A stretch of 64,000 bases of DNA from Streptomyces sp. NBC_00448 (lineage in GTDB: Bacteria > Actinomycetota > Actinomycetes > Streptomycetales > Streptomycetaceae), in NCBI RefSeq assembly GCF_036014115.1, contig NZ_CP107913.1, forward strand, positions 5,193,001-5,257,000, written 5' to 3'. Shown piece by piece: positions 44,489 through 53,512 of the stretch; the stretch's first letter is position 1, and the number at the start of each line of letters is the position of its first letter. The position numbers and the translations under genes were made by a program. The notes under the pieces were generated by a model. It saw only the letters and a list, made by a program, of their open reading frames with translations, was not told where the DNA came from and made no database searches.

Positions 44489-45829
44489 CTATCCGATGGT
44501 GACCGGCGGTCGGGCGGTGGTGTAGCGCTTCAGGTCCGAACGCAGCCGGGAGACACCCGACTTGGGGCTGAGCCGCCCCGCGATGACCTCGATGACGGTC
44601 GATCCCACCGTGGTCTGGAAGTCCGAGCCGGCGCCGGTGTACCAGGCGACCGGGTCGTACACCGCGTTGAACGCGGCCTGCACGTAGTTGCGTTGCGGGG
44701 TCTGGTCGAGAAAGGCCTTGCTGCGCTGGGTGGACAGCCAGGCCGGCACATGGCCGCCGTGCGCCCAGGTCGCGCTGTTGTTGAGCAGGCTCTTGATGAA
44801 CAGCGCCGCGTGCGCGGTGCGCGCCGAGGACCGCTTGCCGCTGCGTGGGATCACCAGCGAGTGCGAGTCGGCGTAGGCGACCGGCTTGGGGCCGAGCAGC
44901 GCGGGGAAGGGCACCACGTTGAAGTGGAAGTCCTTGACCCCGCGGTAGGTGGGGATCTGCCACTCGCCGTCGAAGAGGAAGCCCGCCTTGCCGGTGGAGA
45001 ACAGGGCGTTCACCCCGGAGCCGGTCAGGCTCCTGGGCATCAGGCCGCCCGCGGTCAGGCTCTGCATGAACGCGAACGTCGACCGCGCCGCGTCGTCGTC
45101 CACGTCGACCTTGGTGCCCGCGTCCGTGACGACCGGCCCGGCGATGCCGGAGTAGATCATGCTGAAGTAGCGCCAGCAGGTGGACGGGTCGGCGGTGGTC
45201 GACATCACCGCGCCGTACTGCGCGCCGGCGTCCTTCATCGCCCGGAGCGCGTCGGTGAACGCGGCCCCGTCCTTCATCGGCTTCAGGCCGTCGCCGGCCG
45301 CGTCGAGCAGCCCGGCCTTGCGCGCCAGGTCGGTGTTGTAGAAGAGCACGAACGGGTGGGTGTCCAGCGGCACCGCGTAGACGGTGCCGTCCACGGTGGC
45401 CTTCTTCCACGCGGCGGGCGTGAACTTGTCCGCGGTGATGCCGAGTTCGCCGACGCCCGCGTCCTGCACCGGTTCCAGCAGCCCGGCCGCGGCCAGCAGC
45501 GGCAGCCGGGACAGGTGCGCGATGCCGACGTCGGGCGGGGTGCCGCTCGCCGTCGCCAGCGCCAGCTTCGTGTAGTACGGGTTCCCCCACCCCAGGATGG
45601 TCGCCTCGACCGACAGCCCCGGGTGGGCCTTGCGGAACGCGTTCTCCATCAGCACCATGTTGGCGCCGTCACCACCGGTGAACAGGTTCCAGAAGATGAC
45701 GTCCGCGGTGTCCGGCTGCGTGCCGGCCAGACCCGTGGCCAACGGGGAAGAGCACGCCGCGAGTCCTCCGGACAGGGCCAGCCCTCCACCGAGCGCCAGG
45801 AACCGGCGGCGCCCCAACGCTCCGCTCAT
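44489..45829 (-). CDS. Sugar-binding lipoprotein with Tat-type signal
   Basis: Solute-binding protein of 446 aa. The signal carries a twin arginine (GRRRFLALGGG) and ends in a lipobox LAAC (C26), so it is probably a Tat-exported lipoprotein. The mature part shows VIFWNLFTGGDGANMVLMENAF, GTPPDVGIAHLSRL, FYNTDLARKAGL and FLFDGEWQIPTYRG, typical of family 1 sugar binders. Chosen ATG has GAGG about 10 nt upstream; a GTG 12 nt earlier overlaps that site. First gene of the operon, with a perfect palindromic operator 60 bp upstream. The ligand is probably a glycoside cleaved by the GH2 enzyme. Confidence 0.92.
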   Translation of the reverse strand: MSGALGRRRFLALGGGLALSGGLAACSSPLATGLAGTQPDTADVIFWNLFTGGDGANMVLMENAFRKAHPGLSVEATILGWGNPYYTKLALATASGTPPDVGIAHLSRLPLLAAAGLLEPVQDAGVGELGITADKFTPAAWKKATVDGTVYAVPLDTHPFVLFYNTDLARKAGLLDAAGDGLKPMKDGAAFTDALRAMKDAGAQYGAVMSTTADPSTCWRYFSMIYSGIAGPVVTDAGTKVDVDDDAARSTFAFMQSLTAGGLMPRSLTGSGVNALFSTGKAGFLFDGEWQIPTYRGVKDFHFNVVPFPALLGPKPVAYADSHSLVIPRSGKRSSARTAHAALFIKSLLNNSATWAHGGHVPAWLSTQRSKAFLDQTPQRNYVQAAFNAVYDPVAWYTGAGSDFQTTVGSTVIEVIAGRLSPKSGVSRLRSDLKRYTTARPPVTIG

Positions 45830-45888
45830 GGGCGTATTCACCTCGTTAATTCGATGTGAACTCGATGCCGGAGACCTTGGCATAGGAT

Positions 45889-45902
45889 TTGCAACGTTGC
45901 AA
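45889..45902. promoter_or_regulatory. LacI operator palindrome before the second sugar operon
   Basis: TTGCAACGTTGCAA is a perfect 14-bp palindrome with the central CG typical of LacI sites, 60 bp upstream of the lipoprotein start. It matches the palindrome at 47347 at 12 of 14 positions. The rest of 45830-46136 shows no gene. Confidence 0.75.
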
Positions 45903-46136
45903 TAGCCCTGCGGCAAGTCCCTTCGAGGGCGAGGCGGGACATACCCGGAGGTCGGTGACGTAGGGCAGGCCCGCGCCGCCGCGCGCCCGGTCCGGGACGG
46001 GCGCGGGAACGGTGGACCGGTGCACACCGGGCCGGCGCGGAGGCCGGGTACGGGCGCGCGCGGGGGCGGGGCTGGCGCCGCCGGCGCGGGGTGCCGCTCC
46101 GGGTCCGGGGCCGCGCCACTTCGCTTCCGGCGCGCG

Positions 46137-47294
46137 CTACTTCGCGGTCGGCGGGCGCCGCGAGGACTCGCGGACCACGAGCCGGAACGGGGTCGCCTCC
46201 GAGGCGCCCGCCCAGTGCTGGGCGCCCTCCGAAGTTCCCTCCGAGGTGTCCTCCCGTGCGCCCTCCCGACCGCCGGATTCCCCGCCGTCCGCCGCGTCGT
46301 CGCAGGTCACGCCGGTGGTGTGGGGGCCGGTGCCGGTGCCGGTGCCGCCCGGCCGGCTGGCGCCTCGGGTCTGCGCGTCCAGCAGGCTGAGCGCGCGTTC
46401 GGCGATCACGTCCAGGTCGGGCGCGATCGAGGTGAGCGGGGGGTGCGTGTACGCGCACTCGGGGATGTCGTCCACGCCCACCACCGCGACCTCGTCCGGC
46501 ACCCGCACCCCCGAGGCGTCGAGCGCGCGCAACGCGCCCACCGCGAGCGCGTCGTTGAAGGCGAAGATCGCGTCGGGCAGCGGCCCGCTGCCCTCCAGCA
46601 GCCGCCGGACGGTCGCGTAGCCCTGCGCCCTGGTCCAGTCCGCGACCGGCTCGACCAGCCAGTTCACCCGCCGCACGCCGGCCGCGGAGAGCGCCTGCTG
46701 GTAGCCCTCGGCGCGCTGCCGGCCGTTCTCGCTGCCGTTCAGGCCGAGCGCGACGATCCGCCGGCAGCCCTGCGCGAGCAGGTGCTCCACGGCGGTGCGG
46801 GCGGCCGCCACGTTGTCGATGCCGACCCGCGGCAGGTGGTCGCCGACATTGTGCTCACCCAGCATGACCAGCGGAAAGTCCGGCCCGGTGGGCGGGACGT
46901 CGGCGGCCGGCACGGTGAGCGCGCTGAACAGCACGCCGTCGGCGACGTTGGTCAGGCCGCCCGCCAGGATGCGCCGCTCGACCTCGCGGTCGCCCCCGGT
47001 CGACTCCACGAGCACGGTGATCCCGCGCCGGGCCGCGGCCTGGATGACGGCCTGCGCGAGCGCGGCGAAGTACGGCTCCACCACGAACGGCACGGCCAGC
47101 GCGACGAACCCGGTGCGGCCCGAACGCAGGCCGCGCGCGAGGTAGTCCATCTTGTAGCCCAGCTCGTCCAGCGAGCGCTGCACCCGGGCCCGGGTCGCCT
47201 CGCTGACGTGCGTGTATCCGCTGACCACGTTGGACACGGTCCGCACCGACACACCGGCGTGCTCGGCGACGTCGCGCATCCTCACTCTGGCCAC
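46137..47294 (-). CDS. LacI family transcriptional regulator of the GH2/ABC locus
   Basis: Repressor of 385 aa. Helix-turn-helix at about 6-30 (MRDVAEHAGVSVRTVSNVVSGY), hinge with YLARGLRSGRTGFVALAVP, then a sugar-sensing domain. A C-terminal Gly/Glu/Ser-rich segment (about 320-365, GTGTGTG and EDTSEGTSEGAQ) is inserted before the last strand LVVRESSRRPP. GTG at 47294 follows GAGGGGA. Palindromes TTGCAWCGWTGCAA lie upstream of its own gene, so it probably autoregulates and controls both the transporter operon and the GH2 gene. Confidence 0.93.
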   Translation of the reverse strand: MARVRMRDVAEHAGVSVRTVSNVVSGYTHVSEATRARVQRSLDELGYKMDYLARGLRSGRTGFVALAVPFVVEPYFAALAQAVIQAAARRGITVLVESTGGDREVERRILAGGLTNVADGVLFSALTVPAADVPPTGPDFPLVMLGEHNVGDHLPRVGIDNVAAARTAVEHLLAQGCRRIVALGLNGSENGRQRAEGYQQALSAAGVRRVNWLVEPVADWTRAQGYATVRRLLEGSGPLPDAIFAFNDALAVGALRALDASGVRVPDEVAVVGVDDIPECAYTHPPLTSIAPDLDVIAERALSLLDAQTRGASRPGGTGTGTGPHTTGVTCDDAADGGESGGREGAREDTSEGTSEGAQHWAGASEATPFRLVVRESSRRPPTAK

Positions 47295-47346
47295 CGGGCG
47301 TTCCCCTCTGGTCGGAACGGGTCGGGTCCGCTCGGGATGCTGCCTC

Positions 47347-47360
47347 TTGCATCGATGCAA
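47347..47360. promoter_or_regulatory. LacI operator palindrome between lacI and the GH2 gene
   Basis: TTGCATCGATGCAA is a perfect 14-bp palindrome 53 bp upstream of lacI and 96 bp upstream of the GH2 start. Same TTGCA-N4-TGCAA frame as the site at 45889. Confidence 0.75.
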
Positions 47361-47455
47361 ATTATCGCCCAAGCTGGACGCCGACCTTGATCACACGAAT
47401 CTTACGACCCCAGGTCGTGACGACGCCCGTTGCCGGGCAGGCAGAAGGAGGAGCC

Positions 47456-49393
47456 GTGAGGGCGAGCGAGCAGGACGGGTCGTATCCGCGGCCGATGCTC
47501 TGCCGGGAGCAGTGGAGCAGTCTGGACGGCGAGTGGGACTTCGGGTACGACGACGCGGCGGTCGGCGAGCGCGAGTCCTGGTTCGCGGCCGGCGATCCGG
47601 CCGAGGGCGGTCCGGCGGCGGGCGGTTCGGGCGCCGGCGCCGACCCGTTCGACCGGCGGATCACCGTGCCGTTCCCGCCGGAGGCGCCGGCCTCCGGTGT
47701 CGGTGAGACCGGACGGCACCCGGTCGTCTGGTACCGGCGCCGCGTCCCGCACGCGGTCCTCGTGCCGGACGGCCCGGCCGAAGGCGCCGCGGACCGGCGG
47801 GCGTTGATCCACTTCGGCGCCGTGGACCACCGCGCGCGGGTGTGGCTCGACGGGCGGCTGGTGGCCGAACACGTCGGCGGGCAGGCGCCGTTCACCGCCG
47901 ACGTGACCGACGCGCTGCGGCCCGGCGCCGCCGAGCACGTCCTGGTGGTCCGGGCCGAGGACGACCCGGTCGAGCTCGCGCAGCCGCGCGGCAAGCAGGA
48001 CTGGCAGGAGCGGCCGCACGCGGTCTGGTACGAGCGGACCACCGGCATCTGGCAGAGCGTGTGGACCGAGTCGGTGCCCGCGCGGCACATCGTCGAGCTG
48101 GCGTGGACCACCGACCCCGCGCGCGGCGTGACCGCCGAGGTCACGCTCGCCCGCCCGCCGGCCGCCCCGCTCGCCGTGGACGTGGTGATCCGCCGCGGCG
48201 ACCAGGTGCTCGCCGAGACCTCGGCCGTGCTCCGGGGCCGCCGGGCCCGGATCGACGTGGAGATTCCCGCGCTGCGCAACGGCATCGACCGGGAGCAACT
48301 GGTGTGGCGCCCGGAGCACCCGGTGCTGCTGGACGCCCGGGTCACCGTGCGCGATCCGGGCGAGGCCGGGACCGGAGCCGGAGCCGGGGCGGGCACCTCG
48401 GCCGGGGCCGTCGTGGACCGGGTGGACAGCTACGTCGGGGTGCGCTCCGTCGGCGTCGGGCGCGGCGCCTTCCTCCTCAACGGCCACCCCTACTACGTGC
48501 GTTCGGTGCTCAACCAGGGCTACCGCCCGCGCACCCTGCTGGCCAACGCCGGCACCGGGGAGCTGCGCCGCGAGGTCGAGCTGACCAAGGCGATGGGCTT
48601 CAACGCCACCCGTATCCACCAGAAGGCGGAGGACCCGCGGTTCCTGTTCTGGGCCGACCGGCTCGGCCTGCTGGTGTGGGGCGAGACCGCCGCGACGTAC
48701 GACTTCTGCGGCGAGGCCGTCGAGACGCTGACCCGGGAGTGGCTGGACCTGGTCCACCGCGACCGCAGCCACCCGAGCGTGGTCACCTGGGTCCCGATCA
48801 ACGAGAGCTGGGGCATCACCGACCTGGCCCGCGATCCCGCGCAGCGCCACTTCTCGGTCGCGCTCGCCAACCTCACCCGCGCCCTCGACCCGACCCGGCC
48901 GGTCGTCTCCAACGAGGGCTGGGAGCACGCCGACAGCGACATCCTCGGCGTGCACGACTACACCGCGGACCCGGCCCAGCTGACCGCGCGCTACGGCGAC
49001 GCCGCCGCCTTCGACGCGGTGCTGGCCGGCCCGGGCCCGTCCGGCCGTGCCCTCTCGCTCACCGCGGCGCAGGCCGAACGGTTCGCCGCGGGCGACGCCC
49101 CGCTGATGGTCACCGAGTTCGGCGGGCTGTCGCTGCGCGCCGACGAGGGCGACTTCGCGTACACGTACACCAGCTCCGACACCCAGTACGCGGCGCTGCT
49201 GCGGGAGATGTTCGGCGCGCTTCTGCGCAGCCCGCTCGTCGCGGGCTTCTGCTACACGCAGTTCATGGACACCGCCCAGGAGACCAACGGGCTGCTCTTC
49301 GACGACGGCACCCCGAAGCTGCCGCTGGAGTCCATCAGCGAGATCGTCACCGGGACGAAGGGGGGCGGCTCCGCGCCGGGCGACTCCGAGTGA
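47456..49393 (+). CDS. Glycoside hydrolase family 2 enzyme (beta-glucuronidase/beta-galactosidase type)
   Basis: Cytosolic glycosidase of 645 aa with the GH2 order: sugar-binding jelly roll (about 10-180, LCREQWSSLDGEWDF, VWYRRRVP), immunoglobulin-like domain, then a TIM barrel (about 320-630). The acid/base is E450 in WVPINESWG and the nucleophile E554 in MVTEFGG. TRIHQKAEDPRFLFWADRLGLLVWGE is a classic GH2 block. It would cut a terminal beta-linked sugar from the oligosaccharide imported by the nearby transporter. GTG with AAGGAGG 5-11 nt before. A perfect 19-bp hairpin follows the stop by 5 bp. Confidence 0.93.
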   Translation: MRASEQDGSYPRPMLCREQWSSLDGEWDFGYDDAAVGERESWFAAGDPAEGGPAAGGSGAGADPFDRRITVPFPPEAPASGVGETGRHPVVWYRRRVPHAVLVPDGPAEGAADRRALIHFGAVDHRARVWLDGRLVAEHVGGQAPFTADVTDALRPGAAEHVLVVRAEDDPVELAQPRGKQDWQERPHAVWYERTTGIWQSVWTESVPARHIVELAWTTDPARGVTAEVTLARPPAAPLAVDVVIRRGDQVLAETSAVLRGRRARIDVEIPALRNGIDREQLVWRPEHPVLLDARVTVRDPGEAGTGAGAGAGTSAGAVVDRVDSYVGVRSVGVGRGAFLLNGHPYYVRSVLNQGYRPRTLLANAGTGELRREVELTKAMGFNATRIHQKAEDPRFLFWADRLGLLVWGETAATYDFCGEAVETLTREWLDLVHRDRSHPSVVTWVPINESWGITDLARDPAQRHFSVALANLTRALDPTRPVVSNEGWEHADSDILGVHDYTADPAQLTARYGDAAAFDAVLAGPGPSGRALSLTAAQAERFAAGDAPLMVTEFGGLSLRADEGDFAYTYTSSDTQYAALLREMFGALLRSPLVAGFCYTQFMDTAQETNGLLFDDGTPKLPLESISEIVTGTKGGGSAPGDSE

Positions 49394-49398
49394 CGGCC

Positions 49399-49441
49399 GG
49401 CGTCGCCCCGGCCCCGGTCGTGCCGGGGCCGGGGCGACGCC
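49399..49441. terminator. Perfect 19-bp hairpin terminator
   Basis: Arms 49399-49417 and 49423-49441 are exact reverse complements around TCGTG. It starts 5 bp after the GH2 stop and lies 70 bp beyond the convergent membrane-protein stop, so it can serve both strands. Confidence 0.85.
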
Positions 49442-49511
49442 ATGCCCGCGGGGGTCGGGTCCGCCTGGGGCGCGTCCGCGTGAGGTTCCGCGCGCGGCGG
49501 CTCCGCCGGGG

Positions 49512-50054
49512 TCAGGCCCGCGGGGGCAGCGTGTAGAAGGGGACTTCCTGGTACGCGGCGAGGTTCGGGTCGTCCGCGGAGACCCGGCTCGGGGCGGCCG
49601 GGCAGAGCAGCCGTACGCCCTGGGCGCGTTCCTGCCGGGCGACCCACCGGGCCTGGCTCAGCATGCCCGCGCCGACACCGCTGAGCACGAGCCCCGCGGG
49701 GATGCCGGTGGTGTACGCGATGAGCAGCCCGACGCCGATCGACACGATCACCGTGGAGGTCATCGGGCGGGTGACGCGTTCGAAGGTCTCCTCCGGCGCG
49801 GTCACCACGGACTCGTCGGGCGCCGGTACCGCCGCCTCCAGCCGGGTCCGGTACCAGGCGCGCCGCGGCCCGGCGGACCACGCGCAGGGTATGGCGAACA
49901 GCAGCGCCCCGATCACGGCCACCACCGCGCCGCTCAGCCCCTTGGTGTGCCCGAGCAGCACGGGCAGCGCCCCGGCCGCACCGGTCAGCACCGCGAGCGA
50001 GCCCAGGGCCCGGGCCGATCCGACGACGCCGACCAGGTCAGGTTTGCTGCTCAC
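49512..50054 (-). CDS. Hypothetical membrane protein
   Basis: Protein of 180 aa with four hydrophobic helices in two pairs (about 12-32 and 40-60; about 97-115 and 118-135) separated by a charged segment with an EAAVPAPDESVVTAPEE stretch. The soluble C-terminus has PNLAAYQEVPFYTLPPRA. No family recognised. GTG start follows GGAGGAGA. Convergent with the GH2 gene across the terminator. Confidence 0.7.
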   Translation of the reverse strand: MSSKPDLVGVVGSARALGSLAVLTGAAGALPVLLGHTKGLSGAVVAVIGALLFAIPCAWSAGPRRAWYRTRLEAAVPAPDESVVTAPEETFERVTRPMTSTVIVSIGVGLLIAYTTGIPAGLVLSGVGAGMLSQARWVARQERAQGVRLLCPAAPSRVSADDPNLAAYQEVPFYTLPPRA

Positions 50055-50152
50055 GCGTACTCTCCTCCGTCCGACTGTTCGATTCCCCGAAGGATCGTAA
50101 CCGGACAGCGCCGCCGGACGCGGAGAGCCGAGCGTGCGGGGCTCGGCGACAA

Positions 50153-50257
50153 GGCCGGCGGGAGCGGGTGTCGGAGCTGCCGGGGGCGGGCGTCGGAGCC
50201 GAGGGCGAGCGGGTGTCGGAGCTGGTGGGGGTGGTCGTCAGGGCCGGCGGGAGCGGG
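50153..50257. repeat. 45-bp imperfect tandem repeat reaching into the phosphatase 3' end
   Basis: AGCGGGTGTCGGAGCTG occurs at 50163 and 50208 (45 bp apart). GGCCGGCGGGAGCGGG occurs at 50153 and 50242 (89 bp, two periods). The last copy lies inside the last codons of the phosphatase-like gene. Confidence 0.6.
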
Positions 50258-50681
50258 CGAAGGCGGTCACGAAGCGGCGTTGCCACGGCGTCTCGACGGC
50301 CCGGCGGGAGTAGTGCGCGCGGACGTAGCCGACGGCTTCGTCGCCGGGGACGCCGTCGAGCGCCGCGAGGCAGGCCAGCGCGGTGCCGGTGCGCCCGAAC
50401 CCGCCCCCGCAGGCGATCTCCACGCGTTCGTCCTCCGCCCGCCGCCACAGCTCGGCCAGTGCCTGGGCGAACGCCGTACGGTCCGACGGCAGCCGGAAGT
50501 CCGGCCAGTGCACCCACCGCGCCTCCCACTCCACCGGCGGCGGCCGGCGCCCGAGCAGATGGACGGCGAAGTCCGGCGGCGGCCCCTCGGGCAGCGCGTT
50601 GCGCAGCCCCCGCCCGCGCACCAGCCGTCCGGACGGCAGCCTCAGCACGCCGGCGGCGGCCGGCTCCCACGTACCGCTCAT
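50238..50681 (-). CDS. Protein-tyrosine-phosphatase-like protein
   Basis: 147-aa protein with the cysteine phosphatase loop C91-x5-R97 in VEIACGGGFGRTGTALACLAAL and a candidate general acid D61 in HWPDFRLPSD. The residue before the Cys is Ala, where classical enzymes have His, so activity may be altered. Small actinobacterial PTP-fold proteins of this type are common and their substrates are unknown. The ATG has only a weak binding site. The C-terminal residues RSRRP are coded by a repeat unit. Confidence 0.8.
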   Translation of the reverse strand: MSGTWEPAAAGVLRLPSGRLVRGRGLRNALPEGPPPDFAVHLLGRRPPPVEWEARWVHWPDFRLPSDRTAFAQALAELWRRAEDERVEIACGGGFGRTGTALACLAALDGVPGDEAVGYVRAHYSRRAVETPWQRRFVTAFARSRRP

Positions 50682-50722
50682 GCGCCGAGGGTAGCCGCCG
50701 CGGCCCCGGCCCAGGACGGTCT

Positions 50723-50750
50723 CCGAACAGTTCGGTGACCGATGTATGCT
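50723..50750 (+). promoter_or_regulatory. Promoter and palindrome of the DHA2-type MFS gene
   Basis: CCGAACAGTTCGG (50723-50735) has 5-bp arms around CAG and covers the expected -35 region. TATGCT (50745-50750) is a good -10, seven nucleotides before the ATG. The palindrome could be a repressor site. Confidence 0.45.
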
Positions 50751-50757
50751 CGGCCGT

Positions 50758-52338
50758 ATGACGACGCGTGCGGGGACCCGGCCGGCGGACGGGCGTGCGC
50801 GCTGGCCGGCGCTGCTGCTGCACGAGCGGGCCCGGCCGGACGCGGTGCGCGGCCGCCCGTACGCATGGCGGCTGGCCGTCGCGACCGTCTGCTTCGGCGC
50901 GTTCATGGGGCAGCTCGACGCGAGCATCGTGACGCTCACCTACGGCGGGCTGCGGCAGCGGTTCGACGCCTCGCCGGCCGCCGTGGAGTGGGTGTCCCTG
51001 GCCTATCTGCTGGTGCTGATCGCCCTGCTGGTACCGGCCGGACGGCTGTCGGACGCGCACGGGCGCAAGCTGCTCTACCTCTACGGGTTCGCCGTGTTCA
51101 CGGCGGCCTCGGCGGTGTGCGGGCTGGCCCCCTCGCTGCTGATGCTGGTGGTGTTCCGCGGTGTGCAGGCGGTGGGTGCCGCGCTGATGCAGGCCAACAG
51201 CGTGGCGCTGGTGACCACGAGCGCGCCGCGCGAGCGGATGCGGGCCGCGCTGGGCGTGCAGGCGGCGGCCCAGGCGCTGGGCCTGGCGCTGGGGCCCACG
51301 GTCGGCGGCGTGCTGGTCTCGACGCTGGGCTGGCGCTGGGTGTTCGGGGTGAACGTCCCGATCGGCGTGCTCGCGCTGGTCGCCGGGCACTACCTGCTGC
51401 CGCGGACCAGGGAGCGGCGCAGCAGCGGCGGTTTCGACTGGCCCGGGCTCGCGCTGCTCGCCGCCGCGACGGGCGGCGGCCTGCTGGGGGTGTCGGCGGC
51501 CTCGGGCCTGCCGGTGCCGGGTTGGGCGGTCGTGGCGCTGTTCGCGGTGGCGGCCGCGGCGGCCTGGGGATTCGTGGTGCGGCAGGGCCGGGCGCGTACC
51601 CCGCTGCTCGACCTCGCGCTGGTCCGCGGCCGTACGGTCTCCCTCGGGCTGGTCGGCGCGCTCAGCGGGTATCTGGTGCTCTTCGGGCCCCTGGTGCTGG
51701 TGCCCGTCGTGCTCACCGGGTCCGGCTCGTCCGAGCTGATCACCGGGCTGGTGCTCACCGCGCTCCCGGCCGGGTTCGCGGCAGCCGCGACCGGCGGCGA
51801 CCGGGTCCTGCCGCGCGGGCTGTCCGACCGCGGCCGGTGCGTGCTGGGCGCGGGCGTGCTGACCGCCGCGACGGCCGCGCTGCTGGTGGTGCCGCTGACC
51901 GCGGGCCTGCTGGCCGTGGTGCTCGCCGTCGTCGGCCTGGGCCTGGGCACCTTCACCCCGGCGAACAACGCGATGATCATGGCGGCCATCCCGCGCCGGT
52001 CCTCCGGCACCGGTGGCGGCCTGGTCAACATGGCACGCGGGCTGGGCACCGCACTCGGCGTCGCCCTGGTCACCCTCGCGCTGCACCTCGGCGAGCGGTA
52101 CGGCCCCGCGGGCGGCTCCCTCGCCGGCGGTACGGGCGCGGCGCGCTGGGCGGCGGCGGTCCTGGTGGTGGCCGCGGCGGTGGCGGTGGCCGCCGCGTGG
52201 TTCGGTCCGCGGGCGCCGGGCCGGCGCCCGGACGGAAACGGGGACGGGGGCGGGACTGGGGCCGGGGATACGGACGGGGCGCCCGGCGGTTCCGCTTGCG
52301 CGGGGACGGCACCGGGCGAGGACGCGCCGCAGAGCTGA
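50758..52338 (+). CDS. MFS drug-efflux transporter (DHA2, 14-helix type)
   Basis: Exporter of 526 aa with about 14 helices. Motif A-like LVPAGRLSDAHGRKLLYL and motif C-like GPTVGGVLVSTLGWRWVFGVNVP are typical of DHA2 multidrug/proton antiporters. D1 motif region: MGQLDASIVTLTYGGL. C-terminal tail of 45 Gly/Asp-rich residues. ATG at 50758 follows TATGCT by 7 nt with no Shine-Dalgarno (leaderless); an ATG 12 nt upstream lies inside this -10. The MarR gene 131 bp downstream is a plausible regulator. Confidence 0.92.
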   Translation: MTTRAGTRPADGRARWPALLLHERARPDAVRGRPYAWRLAVATVCFGAFMGQLDASIVTLTYGGLRQRFDASPAAVEWVSLAYLLVLIALLVPAGRLSDAHGRKLLYLYGFAVFTAASAVCGLAPSLLMLVVFRGVQAVGAALMQANSVALVTTSAPRERMRAALGVQAAAQALGLALGPTVGGVLVSTLGWRWVFGVNVPIGVLALVAGHYLLPRTRERRSSGGFDWPGLALLAAATGGGLLGVSAASGLPVPGWAVVALFAVAAAAAWGFVVRQGRARTPLLDLALVRGRTVSLGLVGALSGYLVLFGPLVLVPVVLTGSGSSELITGLVLTALPAGFAAAATGGDRVLPRGLSDRGRCVLGAGVLTAATAALLVVPLTAGLLAVVLAVVGLGLGTFTPANNAMIMAAIPRRSSGTGGGLVNMARGLGTALGVALVTLALHLGERYGPAGGSLAGGTGAARWAAAVLVVAAAVAVAAAWFGPRAPGRRPDGNGDGGGTGAGDTDGAPGGSACAGTAPGEDAPQS

Positions 52339-52469
52339 GGAGCGGCGGGCGGCGGCTCTGGTCAGGGCGTGCCGGTGCGGCGCGCCGGGCCGTTCCCGGG
52401 TGTGCCGATGGCGTGCTTCCTTCCGGGCACGGTGATCCGAACCACCGGCCCGCGCCGTAGGCTTGGGCC

Positions 52470-52952
52470 ATGTCGTCGCAGCCGACCCCCGAACTCGCCG
52501 CGTCCGGTGACGCCTCGGACGCCCGCCGGCTCACCGAGGCCGTGACGCGGCTGCGCCGCGCCCTGCGGGCGTCGATCCGCACCGACTACCCGTGGGAGAC
52601 CCTGCCGATGGCGCAGGTCGAACTCCTCCAGGTGCTGGCCGAGCGCTCCCCGGCCCGGGTCAGCGAACTGGCCACCCGGCAGCGGCTGGCGAACAGCACG
52701 GTCAGCGGCCTGGTCGGCCAGATGATCACGTCCGGCCTGGTCACCCGGGACGTCGACCCCGGCGAGCGGCGCGCCGCCGCCGTCGCGCTCACCGATGCCG
52801 GCCGCGAGCAGCTCGCCGCGTGGACCCGGGCCCACGAGCGGCGGCTCGACAGCGCGCTCGGCGCCCTCGACGACGCCGACCGCGCCGCCGTCCGCGCCGC
52901 GCTCCCCGCCCTGTTCCGCCTGGTCGACCACCTCAACGACGACCCGTCCTGA
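52470..52952 (+). CDS. MarR family transcriptional regulator
   Basis: Winged-helix regulator of 160 aa. DNA-binding region at about 45-110: MAQVELLQVLAERSPARVSELATRQRLANSTVSGLVGQMITSGLVTRDVDPGERRAAAVALTDAG, a standard MarR pattern. Dimerisation helices at both ends. ATG follows TAGGCT by 6 nt (leaderless). Inverted repeat CGGTG-N8-CACCG lies just upstream of the -10. Probable repressor of the upstream efflux gene and itself; ligand unknown. Confidence 0.92.
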   Translation: MSSQPTPELAASGDASDARRLTEAVTRLRRALRASIRTDYPWETLPMAQVELLQVLAERSPARVSELATRQRLANSTVSGLVGQMITSGLVTRDVDPGERRAAAVALTDAGREQLAAWTRAHERRLDSALGALDDADRAAVRAALPALFRLVDHLNDDPS

Positions 52953-52980
52953 CGGACGGCCCTCGCTCCGAACGCCCAGG

Positions 52981-53223
52981 TCAGCTCCGTAGGACGATCT
53001 GCCAGACGATGGCCAGCCGGGGCGCCTCCAGCACCACCCAGTGGAACGCCATCCCGGGCAGCAACTCCGCGCGCCGCCCCACCCCGTCGGGGGTGCCCGC
53101 GCCCTGGGCGGACGCGTCCGCCAGCCGGTCCAGCGCCTCGTGGATCTCGCGCTGCCGCTCGGCGTCGTAGGTGCTCAGCTCCATCGAGACCTCGGCCGTG
53201 GTCGTCACCCTCAAGCCGCTCAC
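52981..53223 (-). CDS. Small conserved-looking hypothetical protein
   Basis: 80-aa protein, VSGLRVTTTAEVSMELSTYDAERQREIHEALDRLADAS and then FHWVVLEAPRLAIVWQIVLRS. Reads as a compact alpha/beta domain with normal codon use. GTG start follows GAGGTGG by about 6 nt. No family recognised. Upstream 53224-53512 contains no other gene that I can support. Confidence 0.6.
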   Translation of the reverse strand: MSGLRVTTTAEVSMELSTYDAERQREIHEALDRLADASAQGAGTPDGVGRRAELLPGMAFHWVVLEAPRLAIVWQIVLRS

Positions 53224-53512
53224 GCGTCCACCTCTTCGTCCTGGTTCCGGGTTCCGCTTCGGCCGCGGCGGCCGGGCGGGCTGCTGCGGGACCGTCTGCC
53301 CTTGATCGCCCGCCGCAGCCGTACGTCTCCGCGCGTCCTCGTGCGACACGTCCCTCCCGGCGATCCCTTCCCCGATCCCGCGCACCCCTCGCGCGCACCC
53401 CTCCCGCCCCGCTTGCCGTTCCGGCAACGAGGCTTGGCGTTACGGCAGAGGGCGACCCATGCTCGGCGGTGCACCGGAACCGGTGGTCGCGACAGGGAGA
53501 GGAGCCGTCCGG

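Noticed and set aside
53224..53458. Short basic reading ending GTGA at the start of the 80-aa gene
   Set aside because: The overlap looks like coupling, but no usable start codon lies in the frame for a sensible length, and composition is Arg/Gly/Ser junk.
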